From: G963665925 sp963676345
GTDB taxonomy: Bacteria > Bacillota > Clostridia > Peptostreptococcales > Acidaminobacteraceae
NCBI GenBank assembly: GCA_963676345.2
Contig: CAXXTS010000002.1
Coordinates: 620,001-684,000, forward strand
Reading direction: 5' to 3'
Length of the DNA stretch: 64,000 nt
The translations under genes and the position numbers were made by a program. The first letter of the stretch is position 1. Every line of letters starts with the position of its first letter. Below are positions 42,927-50,528 of the stretch, in pieces. Under the pieces are notes generated by a model, which was not told the origin of the DNA, ran no database searches, and saw only the letters and a program-made list of their open reading frames with translations.

Positions 42927-43964
42927 ATGACTATTTCATGGATAAACAAAGCGAAAGAATTTTTACCCGGGCTCATCCTGGCGTTCATAATTGCACTTAT
43001 CTCAAAGGGAATCGAATCTATGCTGCCTATACATTTAATTGGAGCATCCATCTTTGCCCTATTTATTGGTATGACCATCAATGCATACGCACCGCCTGGC
43101 AAGCGCCTAAAGCCCGGCTTGAAATTCACCTCAAAGAAAGTGCTCAGAATTGCTATTATCCTACTCGGGGCTTCACTGAGTATAAACACGATTATTGGTG
43201 TCGGTAAACTCTCTATGACCGTGATGCTTTTTACCTTGTTCACATGCTTTGGTGGAGGCTACCTAATCGGAAAACTGCTTGGACTTGACTGGAAACTTTC
43301 AAACCTTATTTCTGCTGGAACAGGCATCTGTGGCGGTTCAGCCATTGCCGCTGTTGCACCCGTTATTGAAGCAGACGATCAACATATTGCCTATGCCCTT
43401 TCTGCTACATTCATATTTGATATGTTTATGATTTTACTCTTTCCTGTCATGGGAAAAGCACTGAACCTATCCGATATCGCTTATGGCTTATGGGCCGGTA
43501 CAGCGGTAAATGATACATCCAGTGTGGTTGCAGCTGGTTATGCATTCAGCGAGGCCGCCGGTGATTTTGCAACCATGGTGAAGCTAACGCGTACACTTTC
43601 CATTATTCCGGTGGTCATCATGTTTGCCCTTATCAATGCCTCATTAAAAAAAGGACAAGACTCAAACGAAAAAGACGCCCTTCATTTGAAGGACCGCGTT
43701 CTGAATATTTTCCCCTGGTTTATACTGGGCTTTGTTCTTCTGGCTATAATCAACAGTTTTGGTTTTATTGCGCCTTCTGTTGCTATCCTTTCAAAAAAAC
43801 TCAGTAAGTTCCTGATGGTAATGGCACTCGCTTCGATTGGACTCAATACCAGCTTTAAGGAAATGCGAAAGTCTGGCGCGGCACCCATGCTACATGGCTT
43901 TATCATATCCGCACTGGTCGTTATTGTTGCAATTACAGTAGAATACTTTATTGGTCTTGTATAA
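42927..43964 (+). CDS. YeiH/UPF0324-family putative sulfate exporter
   Basis: A 345-aa membrane protein of about ten helices in the PSE (YeiH) family. Diagnostic stretches are LIGASIFALFIGMTINAY, RIAIILLGASLSINTI, SAGTGICGGSAIAAVAPVI and LWAGTAVNDTSSVVAAGYAF. The frame opens at 42861, but GAGGAGG before ATG 42927 (MTISWINKAKEFLPG) sets the start. It is divergent from its LysR regulator and followed by its own terminator. The name sulfate exporter is family tradition rather than proof. Confidence 0.88.
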   Translation: MTISWINKAKEFLPGLILAFIIALISKGIESMLPIHLIGASIFALFIGMTINAYAPPGKRLKPGLKFTSKKVLRIAIILLGASLSINTIIGVGKLSMTVMLFTLFTCFGGGYLIGKLLGLDWKLSNLISAGTGICGGSAIAAVAPVIEADDQHIAYALSATFIFDMFMILLFPVMGKALNLSDIAYGLWAGTAVNDTSSVVAAGYAFSEAAGDFATMVKLTRTLSIIPVVIMFALINASLKKGQDSNEKDALHLKDRVLNIFPWFILGFVLLAIINSFGFIAPSVAILSKKLSKFLMVMALASIGLNTSFKEMRKSGAAPMLHGFIISALVVIVAITVEYFIGLV

Positions 43965-43974
43965 GAAAACACAT

Positions 43975-44020
43975 AAAACAGGCTGGGTTTGTGAACGCTT
44001 CACTGACCCAGCCTGTTTTT
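43975..44020 (+). terminator. Terminator of the yeiH-like gene
   Basis: AACAGGCTGGGT and ACCCAGCCTGTT form a 12-bp stem topped by a small GTGAA-CGC-TTCAC hairpin, followed by TTTTTATTATT, just 12 bp after the stop codon. Confidence 0.88.
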
Positions 44021-44071
44021 ATTATTTGGTCTATTTTACTATCATCCATAATGCTATTAATAGCGCATTCC

Positions 44072-44617
44072 TTATAGGAGCTTTTCAATATGTGCTTCAA
44101 TGTCAAGCGGTGAAACGGACGATTCAAACCGCTCAACCACAATGCCTTGTCTATCCACTAAGAACTTAGTAAAGTTCCAACGAATTGCATCCCCAATTGT
44201 AAATGCAGGGAACTTCTCATTAAGAATGGAGTCCACCACCTTATTGGTTGGATTGCTCATGTCAAAACCTTCAAAAGGTGCTTGTTCTTTCAAATACTCA
44301 AAAATAGGATGAGCAGCCGACCCATTAACATCTATTTTCTCAAAGACCTTAAACTGAACGCCATAATTCAGTGCACAAAATGATTTGATTTCTCCACGTT
44401 CTTCAAACTCCTGATCCATGAACTGACCACAAGGAAAACCAAGAATTTCAAGGCCTTTATCCTGATAGTCATTATAAAGACGCTGAAGGTCTTCATATTG
44501 TGGTGTGAATCCGCATTTGCTCGCTGTGTTGACCACCAGCATAACCTTACCCTTGTATGCATCTAGCTTTACTGGATTTCCATCAATATCATTTGCAGTA
44601 AAATCGTATAATTTCAT
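44072..44617 (-). CDS. Glutathione peroxidase family protein, cysteine type (copy 1)
   Basis: A 181-aa thioredoxin-fold peroxidase. The active-site region is VVNTASKCGFTPQYEDLQRLY with cysteine (TGC) rather than selenocysteine, and GFPCGQF and WNFTKFLVDRQG supply the Gln and Trp/Asn. Such clostridial and bacillus proteins act mostly as thioredoxin-dependent peroxidases. ATG 44617 follows AAAAGGAG. It is next to a second, diverged copy and downstream of OhrR, suggesting a peroxide-stress unit. Confidence 0.9.
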   Translation of the reverse strand: MKLYDFTANDIDGNPVKLDAYKGKVMLVVNTASKCGFTPQYEDLQRLYNDYQDKGLEILGFPCGQFMDQEFEERGEIKSFCALNYGVQFKVFEKIDVNGSAAHPIFEYLKEQAPFEGFDMSNPTNKVVDSILNEKFPAFTIGDAIRWNFTKFLVDRQGIVVERFESSVSPLDIEAHIEKLL

Positions 44618-44744
44618 TTAAACGCTCTCCTTTTATTCTCTGATTTGTCTTCTTTTATACTTTATGCCGAACTGCTCCTTAAAGCACATTCCGACTAAAC
44701 TGTATTCACACACTGGTTTTAAACCACTTTATTTAAGCTTCTTT

Positions 44745-45233
44745 CTATGAGCTTCTTTCTACCAGCAGTTTTTCGATATCACTACGCAGTTTACTTGGTG
44801 CAGTAGTAGGGGCATAGCGTTTAACCACACGCCCTTGGGCGTCAATGAGAAACTTTGTAAAGTTCCACTTGATTTTGTTTCCGAAAAGGCCGCCCTTTTC
44901 ATTTCTAAGATATTTAAAAAGCGGATGGGCCGCGTCGCCATTCACATCTACTTTTTCAAACATTTGAAATGTAACACCATAGTTCAATTGGCAAAAGGTC
45001 TGAATTTCTTCATTGGTTCCAGAGTCCTGATTGGCAAATTGATTACAGGGAAATCCAAGGACTTCAAGTCCTGATTCTCCAAGCTCATTGTACAGCGCTT
45101 CCAATTCTTCAAACTGTGGTGTTAAACCACACTTGCTCGCCGTGTTGACCACCAGTACCACTTGCCCCTTATATGCGTCCATTTGAACGGTTTCCCCGTA
45201 CATGCCTTTTGCTTCAAAATCATAAAACTGCAT
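44745..45233 (-). CDS. Glutathione peroxidase family protein, cysteine type (copy 2)
   Basis: A 162-aa paralogue of the preceding gene (VVNTASKCGLTPQFEELEALY, GFPCNQFANQDSG, WNFTKFLIDAQG), about 50-60% identical by eye, again with cysteine in the active site. The frame opens at 45260, but AAAGGAG before ATG 45233 (MQFYDFEAKG) fixes the start. An OhrR-type operator candidate lies about 145-170 bp upstream (45377-45401). The tandem pair probably arose by duplication. Confidence 0.9.
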   Translation of the reverse strand: MQFYDFEAKGMYGETVQMDAYKGQVVLVVNTASKCGLTPQFEELEALYNELGESGLEVLGFPCNQFANQDSGTNEEIQTFCQLNYGVTFQMFEKVDVNGDAAHPLFKYLRNEKGGLFGNKIKWNFTKFLIDAQGRVVKRYAPTTAPSKLRSDIEKLLVERSS

Positions 45234-45376
45234 TTCATCGTCTCCTTTGCTTGTCTTCAAACTGCCTAGGTTCTAGTATTGACTCTATTGTATAAATGAG
45301 CCTGCCCTCTTATAGACTTGTATTTCTACGGGATTGAAATACGACTGGCTTACTGTCCTGATTTAATTTAATTTAT

Positions 45377-45401
45377 AAAAATTTAATTGCGCTCAATCAT
45401 T
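45377..45401. promoter_or_regulatory. Candidate OhrR operator, copy 1
   Basis: AATTTAATTGCGCTCAAT within a 24-bp block repeated exactly at 45929-45952. The core ATTG-CGCT-CAAT is a dyad. It lies between ohrR and the peroxidase genes. Confidence 0.7.
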
Positions 45402-45445
45402 TGGTGTAAAAAGAAATCAAAATCCACCTGGAAAATAGAGTTTGA

Positions 45446-45880
45446 TTAGTCTTTAAATGTATTGAGTACGTCATCGAGTATTTTCTTCAGATCATGCAGT
45501 TGGCTTTCATGGCCTTCAAACATGCCGTATAACTGATAAGGAATATCTGATACCGCGTCTTTCAAGGCTCGACCTTTTTCAGTAAGCTCAACCGTGACTT
45601 GCCTGTCATCCTCTTCATTTCGGTACTTGATAATATGACCCATGGACTCCAGTTTCTTAAGTACAGGTGTCAGGGTACCTGAGTCAAGCTGAAGGCGATG
45701 TCCAAGCTCTTTAAAAATGATTTTTTCTTCTTCCCAGACAACCAACATGGTAATGTACTGGGTATAGGTCAGGTTATGCTGATCAAGCAAGGGCTTATAA
45801 AGTTTAATAATTTTTCGCGACAAGGCGTATAGGGGAAAACAAACTTGATTATCTAATTTTAGTGCTTCATATTTCTCCAT
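45446..45880 (-). CDS. ohrR: MarR-family redox regulator, OhrR-like
   Basis: A 144-aa MarR protein. LDNQVCFPLYALSRKIIKLY contains the single N-terminal reactive cysteine of OhrR (near residue 14) and LTYTQYITMLVVWEEE its conserved tyrosines; the winged helix is LQLDSGTLTPVLKKLESMG. It would repress organic-peroxide defence genes and release DNA when the cysteine is oxidised. GAGGAGG precedes ATG 45880. Identical 24-bp operator candidates lie on both sides of the gene, so it likely controls itself and the peroxidase pair. Confidence 0.88.
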   Translation of the reverse strand: MEKYEALKLDNQVCFPLYALSRKIIKLYKPLLDQHNLTYTQYITMLVVWEEEKIIFKELGHRLQLDSGTLTPVLKKLESMGHIIKYRNEEDDRQVTVELTEKGRALKDAVSDIPYQLYGMFEGHESQLHDLKKILDDVLNTFKD

Positions 45881-45928
45881 TATACGGTCACCTCCTCATC
45901 ATGGATTTATAAGATATCTTAGTTTTTT

Positions 45929-45952
45929 AAAATTTAATTGCGCTCAATCATT
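45929..45952. promoter_or_regulatory. Candidate OhrR operator, copy 2
   Basis: Exact second copy of the 24-bp block (core AATTTAATTGCGCTCAAT), 49-72 bp upstream of the ohrR start codon, where it would overlap the ohrR promoter. Confidence 0.75.
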
Positions 45953-46009
45953 CTTCGCATTTATATTATACCTTGCTCTTTTCATTGTCAAGTTCTTTTT
46001 AAAATAAAA

Positions 46010-47104
46010 TTAATGATCTGATTTAAGTCCAGCACCACACAGTGGAATCAGGGCATCTTCCAGTTTCCCTCTTTCCTGAATGAGCCTCTTGTATGCTGCA
46101 TAGGTGGCAGCTGTAGTATGTTCACAGTAGAATCCTTTCTTGGAAAGCCCCTCTCTTGCAGCAAGAATTTCACTTTCGGGTGCCGTAATCACGTCAATAT
46201 CATACTTATAAATGTACTCAAGAATTTCTTCACCGCGCATCGGAATACCAATAGCGATTCCCTCGGCAAGGGTCGGCTTGACAGTTACCTTTGCCGGCCT
46301 TGTCTGCCCTTGTTTAAAGGCCTCAAAAAACGGGGCACAGTATTCACTTTGAACAGCATATATTTGGGGCATGTGCTCAATCAGCCCCGAAGCCATGCAC
46401 TCCTCAAGCCCCTTTATAACACCAATAAATAGGGTGCCATTGCCTAAAGGCACAAATATCTGCTTTGGAATGCGCCCCAGCTGTTCATATACTTCATAAA
46501 TGTATGTTTTTGTCCCCTGATAGAAAAAGGGATTATAGACATGGCTGGCATAGTACACATCACGCTTTTCTACCTGCTCTCGGCAGACATCAGCACAGTG
46601 GTCACGGCTTCCAGACACGACGTTGACCACGGCGCCGTGGGCCTGAATCATATCGATTTTTTTAGGAGATGTCCCCTCAGGAACATAAATTTCACAGGCT
46701 ATTTGGGCTTTGGCACTATAGGCGGCTACACTGTTTCCTGCATTTCCGCTGCTGTCCTGAACGACTGAATCAACACCTATATGTTTACAATGTGCCATCA
46801 GAACTGCCGCGCCTCTGTCTTTAAAGGACAAGGTTGGCATAAAGTAATCCATCTTGGCAAGCAGTCCCTCTTCAAGTGGCACTACAGGTGTCATTCCTTC
46901 ACCCAGTGTCACTGCGCCCAGTGCCGCTTCTGGGACAGGTAAAAACGCATGATAGCGCATAAGCCCCCAGTACTTGGTGTCTATCAAATCGAGGCTAAAG
47001 GGCTGTGGTTCAAAATCCAGTTTCCAAAGCCCGCCACAGGGACACTTAGCTTCCTTTTCATAAACGGATTGTTTCCTTGAACATTTCGAACAAATATACT
47101 CCAT
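46010..47104 (-). CDS. Threonine synthase-like PLP enzyme with N-terminal zinc ribbon
   Basis: A fold-type II PLP protein of about 364 aa. The N-terminus MEYICSKCSRKQSV...CPCGG is a rubredoxin-like zinc ribbon, TLSFKDRGAAVLMAH contains the PLP lysine, and QDSSGNAGNSVAAYSAKA binds phosphate. It belongs to the short threonine-synthase group, distinct from the 497-aa ThrC at 9.8 kb. ATG 47104 follows AAGGAG. It ends the ahb operon, overlapping or abutting ahbB by about 50 bp. True threonine synthesis or a side reaction cannot be distinguished. Confidence 0.85.
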   Translation of the reverse strand: MEYICSKCSRKQSVYEKEAKCPCGGLWKLDFEPQPFSLDLIDTKYWGLMRYHAFLPVPEAALGAVTLGEGMTPVVPLEEGLLAKMDYFMPTLSFKDRGAAVLMAHCKHIGVDSVVQDSSGNAGNSVAAYSAKAQIACEIYVPEGTSPKKIDMIQAHGAVVNVVSGSRDHCADVCREQVEKRDVYYASHVYNPFFYQGTKTYIYEVYEQLGRIPKQIFVPLGNGTLFIGVIKGLEECMASGLIEHMPQIYAVQSEYCAPFFEAFKQGQTRPAKVTVKPTLAEGIAIGIPMRGEEILEYIYKYDIDVITAPESEILAAREGLSKKGFYCEHTTAATYAAYKRLIQERGKLEDALIPLCGAGLKSDH

Positions 47105-47156
47105 ATCCTGCTCCTTATCTGAAAACGACATTCTATTGCCTTTATGTACAGCCAAA

Positions 47157-47636
47157 TCAGTGCTCTTCAAGAAGATATGCTAAATTTGGACTAGTCTTCT
47201 TCCATTCTTTAAGAGTTGTAATCACCTTAAAAGGAACACTGCCGACACGTTCTTTAATTTGTCCTATCACCAGTTCTAGCTCTTCATCACTTTTAGCGTG
47301 AATCATGCCGTAAAGGTTATAGGGCCACTCCGCACTGGTCGCCCGCTCGTAAACGTGGCTAATATGTGTAAATGAAACAAAAAAATCTGCTACACTTTCT
47401 ACATCTCTTTCATCAATTGCCCAGATGGTCAGGGCGTTCTTTGTAAAAGTTGTCTTCTGATGATATAGAATTGGTGCAATACGCTTCAATGCGCCTTCGT
47501 CAGTAAGACGGCCCAGGCGCTCGAGGACTTCTTCAACGCTAATGCCCACTGCTTGAGCAACCGATTTAAAAGGTTCAGGAGACAAGTTCATATCCCCTGA
47601 AATTTCCATAAGAATTTTAATATCAATATTGTCCAA
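47157..47636 (-). CDS. ahbB: Siroheme decarboxylase subunit AhbB
   Basis: A 159-aa Lrp/AsnC-like protein lacking effector features: N-terminal helix-turn-helix-like domain (SVAQAVGISVEEVLERLGRL, RIAPILYHQKTTF) and a C-terminal ferredoxin-like half (HVYERATSAEWPYNLYGMIHA). The pair AhbA/AhbB removes two acetate carboxyls from siroheme. The start is TTG 47636 after AGAGGTGG. It follows ahbA by 9 bp. The conserved His/Tyr of the second half fit substrate binding. Confidence 0.85.
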   Translation of the reverse strand: MDNIDIKILMEISGDMNLSPEPFKSVAQAVGISVEEVLERLGRLTDEGALKRIAPILYHQKTTFTKNALTIWAIDERDVESVADFFVSFTHISHVYERATSAEWPYNLYGMIHAKSDEELELVIGQIKERVGSVPFKVITTLKEWKKTSPNLAYLLEEH

Positions 47637-47645
47637 AGGCCACCT

Positions 47646-48092
47646 CTACAGTTTCAAGATTACTTTAGTTTTGTATTTATTTTTTGCCGGTAAATTAATA
47701 AGACTTTCAACACCTGGCAAATGCCTGATTTCTTCAATATGCGCCTTCAGGGTTTCTTCGGAACCTTCCATTAGGGTGAACCACAAATTATAGGCATCAT
47801 CACGCTCATAATTGTGCGTTACGCCCGGATAAGCACTCACTGCACCAGCAACGGCCTCAATATAAGATGCCCCGACCTTAAGGCCCACCAGCGTAGACTT
47901 AACCCCAAGCTCAGATATGTTTACAATACCACCAAATCGGCGCAGCAGACCCTGTGATTTTAAATCTTGAATGCCTTGAAGAACATCTGCTTCAGACACG
48001 CCAAGCTGTCTACCAATTGCTTCAAATGGCCTTTCTACCAGAGGAATACCTTCCTGCATGACATTGAGCAGTTTGCGTTGCAATGCATTCAT
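47646..48092 (-). CDS. ahbA: Siroheme decarboxylase subunit AhbA
   Basis: About 148 aa, Lrp/AsnC-like, partner of AhbB in siroheme decarboxylation. LLNVMQEGIPLVERPFEAIGRQLGVSE and LLRRFGGIVNISELGVKST form the HTH part; VTHNYERDDAYNLWFTLM the substrate-binding part. The start codon ATG 48092 overlaps the TGA of ahbD (ATGA), so translation is coupled. Confidence 0.88.
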   Translation of the reverse strand: MNALQRKLLNVMQEGIPLVERPFEAIGRQLGVSEADVLQGIQDLKSQGLLRRFGGIVNISELGVKSTLVGLKVGASYIEAVAGAVSAYPGVTHNYERDDAYNLWFTLMEGSEETLKAHIEEIRHLPGVESLINLPAKNKYKTKVILKL

Positions 48093-49099
48093 GACCTGTC
48101 CTCGCGTTTCTGATAACAATACTTTGACATGGGATCTTCACCAAGATAATGTCCACTTTTATAGAATGCCCGCGCACGACATCCACCACAGATATCTATA
48201 TCTGCACAGCGGCCACATCGGCCCTCATAGTTGCTGAAATCTCTCAGTGCTGTAAAAACAGGACTGGTGGTCCAAATTTCATCGAAGGTCTGCTCGCGTA
48301 CATCTCCAGCTTCAAGAGGCATATATGGACAAACATGCACCTTGCCGTCAGGCAGGATACAGCAGTAGCTGAGTCCGGCCAAACACCCTCTTGTAAATCG
48401 ATTTTGTATGCCCATTTCCTTGGCTAAACTCATAAACTGTGGCGCACAGGTTGGCTTAAGTTCAACATTTGTATTAGGCTGAAGTTCAAGCACCCTTTTC
48501 AGGGCCTCAAAATACCCTTCATCTGAAAGCGCATTTTCTTTAATGCATTTGCCCCTTCCCGCTTCAACGAGAAAAAAGGGATGTACAGAAGACGCGCCCC
48601 AGCTTTCTGCCTGCTCAATAATTGCTTCGATTTCGTGTACGTTGTCTTTTGTAATGGTTGGGTTGATTTGTACACGCAGTCCTGCCTCTATAGCATTTTC
48701 TATGCCCTGTCTAGCCCCTTCATAGGCGTCAGGTGTTTGCCTAAATGCATTGTGCTTACTGCTTTCTACTGAATCTATGCTAATACCTACAGCAGCGACA
48801 CCCGCTTCCTTTAATGACTTGGCTCGTTCCTTAGTTAAAAGGGTGCCATTGGTTCCGAGTACAGGTATCATCCCTCTTGATTTCACATAGCGTGCAATTT
48901 CTTCTAAATCGTTACGCAGGAGGGGTTCACCCCCGCTTAAAATGATAATCCTGAACTTCCCTGTCTTCTGAATGGCATCGATAAGCTTCTTGCCCTCTAA
49001 AAGTGTCAGTTCATTCTCAGCAGCCTTTTCGTCTGACTCCCTGTAGCAGTGCTTGCAATATAGGTTACAGCGTTTTGTTGTATTCCATGAAAGTATCAT
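48089..49099 (-). CDS. ahbD: AhbD-type radical SAM heme synthase
   Basis: A 336-aa radical SAM protein with C-terminal SPASM-like cysteines. TKRCNLYCKHCYRES is the CxxxCxxC cluster motif; IILSGGEPLLRNDL the GGE SAM motif; later cysteines are in FTRGCLAGLSYCCILPDG, HVCPYMPLEAGDV and GRCGRCADIDICGGCRARAF. In the alternative heme pathway AhbD decarboxylates iron-coproporphyrin III to heme b. Start ATG 49099 overlaps ahbC by ATGA. The C versus D assignment follows gene order and the AhbC-like features of the upstream gene. Confidence 0.85.
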   Translation of the reverse strand: MILSWNTTKRCNLYCKHCYRESDEKAAENELTLLEGKKLIDAIQKTGKFRIIILSGGEPLLRNDLEEIARYVKSRGMIPVLGTNGTLLTKERAKSLKEAGVAAVGISIDSVESSKHNAFRQTPDAYEGARQGIENAIEAGLRVQINPTITKDNVHEIEAIIEQAESWGASSVHPFFLVEAGRGKCIKENALSDEGYFEALKRVLELQPNTNVELKPTCAPQFMSLAKEMGIQNRFTRGCLAGLSYCCILPDGKVHVCPYMPLEAGDVREQTFDEIWTTSPVFTALRDFSNYEGRCGRCADIDICGGCRARAFYKSGHYLGEDPMSKYCYQKREDRS

Positions 49100-50259
49100 A
49101 TTTCATCATCCTTTAAGTAACAGCCTGGGTCCATCCCCCATAAATCACCACTTGTCATATAGGCACGCGCCCGTAAATTTCCACCGCAAATTTCAAGCCA
49201 CTTACACGACTTGCATACGCCATTTAACAGGTCACGTTTTCTACGCAGATCGGTCAATGGTTGAGACCCTTTCACCCAAATCTCATCCAGTGTCTTTTCA
49301 CGTATGCTTCCTAGGGGCATAAACTTTGAAAACTGGTCTGGATAGACCTCACCCTTCCAGTCCATATTCATCATGGCTATGCCTGACCGGTTGCCCCTGT
49401 TATTTGACAGCTTGTCGAGCATGCATGCCGCTAAGGCTTCATCGCGCGCTTTCATCAAGAGGTACAAAAACGGCCCATCCGTATGATTGGTCACGGTGAG
49501 AATTTCCTTATCAATTTGACCTGCCTTTAACGCAAGGCTGTAATCAAGGAGGTCTTCAACGAAGCTTCTCGCTTGTTCAGCGCTCATCATCTGACTCTTG
49601 ATATCACTGCCTCTGCCTGATGGCACCAAATGGTAAAAGCAAATACGCTTTATGCCTTCTGTTTCCATAAAGGAGAGTACTTCGGGCACCTGATATACAT
49701 TTTCGGTGTGGACGGTCATGCGCAGTCCAACTTTTTGCCCGACGCCTTCACAGTTTCGAATCCCTCTAACCGCCGCTTCAAAGGCGCCTTCTACGCCCCT
49801 GAAGTGATCATTGACCGCCCCAATGCCATCTAGGCTTATGCCGACATAGCTCACACCAAGTTCCTTTAAACGCAGAGCAACCTCTTTTGTAATCAAACTC
49901 CCATTGGTTGAAAGACTGATGCGCATCCCGGCTTTTCTGACTGCTTCAATAATTTCAAATATATGCGGGTGCATTAAGGGTTCTCCACCAGAAAGGAGGA
50001 CAACAGGAACCTTGAGTGCTTTCATTTGTTTAATGGTATCTTTGATTTCTGAAAGGGACAGTTCTGCAACATCTGTTTCTCCTGTAGATTCAGAGTAGCA
50101 GTGCTTGCACTTAAAATTGCATTTTTTTGTGATATTCCACGCCACAACCGGCCCGCGGTCAACGGATACACCGTGAACGGCTGCCTTGCATTTTTTATCA
50201 TATCGTATGGACTCAAGCGGCTTGCTTTCGCAGCTTACCAGTGCTGTAATATCTATCAT
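49096..50259 (-). CDS. ahbC: AhbC-type radical SAM 12,18-didecarboxysiroheme deacetylase
   Basis: A 387-aa radical SAM/SPASM protein heading the operon. TKKCNFKCKHCYSES is the cluster motif and VVLLSGGEPLMHPH the SAM motif; the C-terminus has CMLDKLSNNRGNRSGIAMM, and CKSCKWLEICGGNLRARAY. Proteins of this kind (NirJ1/AhbC) remove acetyl groups from didecarboxysiroheme to give iron-coproporphyrin. ATG 50259 follows CAAGGAG. With ahbD, ahbA and ahbB it completes the siroheme-to-heme route; siroheme synthesis itself is not in the window. Confidence 0.87.
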   Translation of the reverse strand: MIDITALVSCESKPLESIRYDKKCKAAVHGVSVDRGPVVAWNITKKCNFKCKHCYSESTGETDVAELSLSEIKDTIKQMKALKVPVVLLSGGEPLMHPHIFEIIEAVRKAGMRISLSTNGSLITKEVALRLKELGVSYVGISLDGIGAVNDHFRGVEGAFEAAVRGIRNCEGVGQKVGLRMTVHTENVYQVPEVLSFMETEGIKRICFYHLVPSGRGSDIKSQMMSAEQARSFVEDLLDYSLALKAGQIDKEILTVTNHTDGPFLYLLMKARDEALAACMLDKLSNNRGNRSGIAMMNMDWKGEVYPDQFSKFMPLGSIREKTLDEIWVKGSQPLTDLRRKRDLLNGVCKSCKWLEICGGNLRARAYMTSGDLWGMDPGCYLKDDEI

Positions 50260-50528
50260 TTTATCTCCTTGACTTTATATGGTCACTTCTTCGAATTGGC
50301 AGGTACACATCCCAGTGTTTGAATATTATAATACACCTGTTCTTCTTACTATAAAACGGGTATACATCATTTAACTTAATTTATTCGTGAAATTCCTAGT
50401 TTTATAGATTCCCCCCATGCTCTAATACAACCACGCAGACACTAGCGCATGGCTCAAGGCATGAATATAAAAGGTGCAATATATGCAGTGGCTTAAGCGC
50501 CTGATTCAATATACATAGGAGGTGCATT

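Noticed and set aside
44072..45233. Selenocysteine in the glutathione peroxidases
   Set aside because: The active-site codons are TGC in both copies (SKCGFTP, SKCGLTP); no in-frame TGA.
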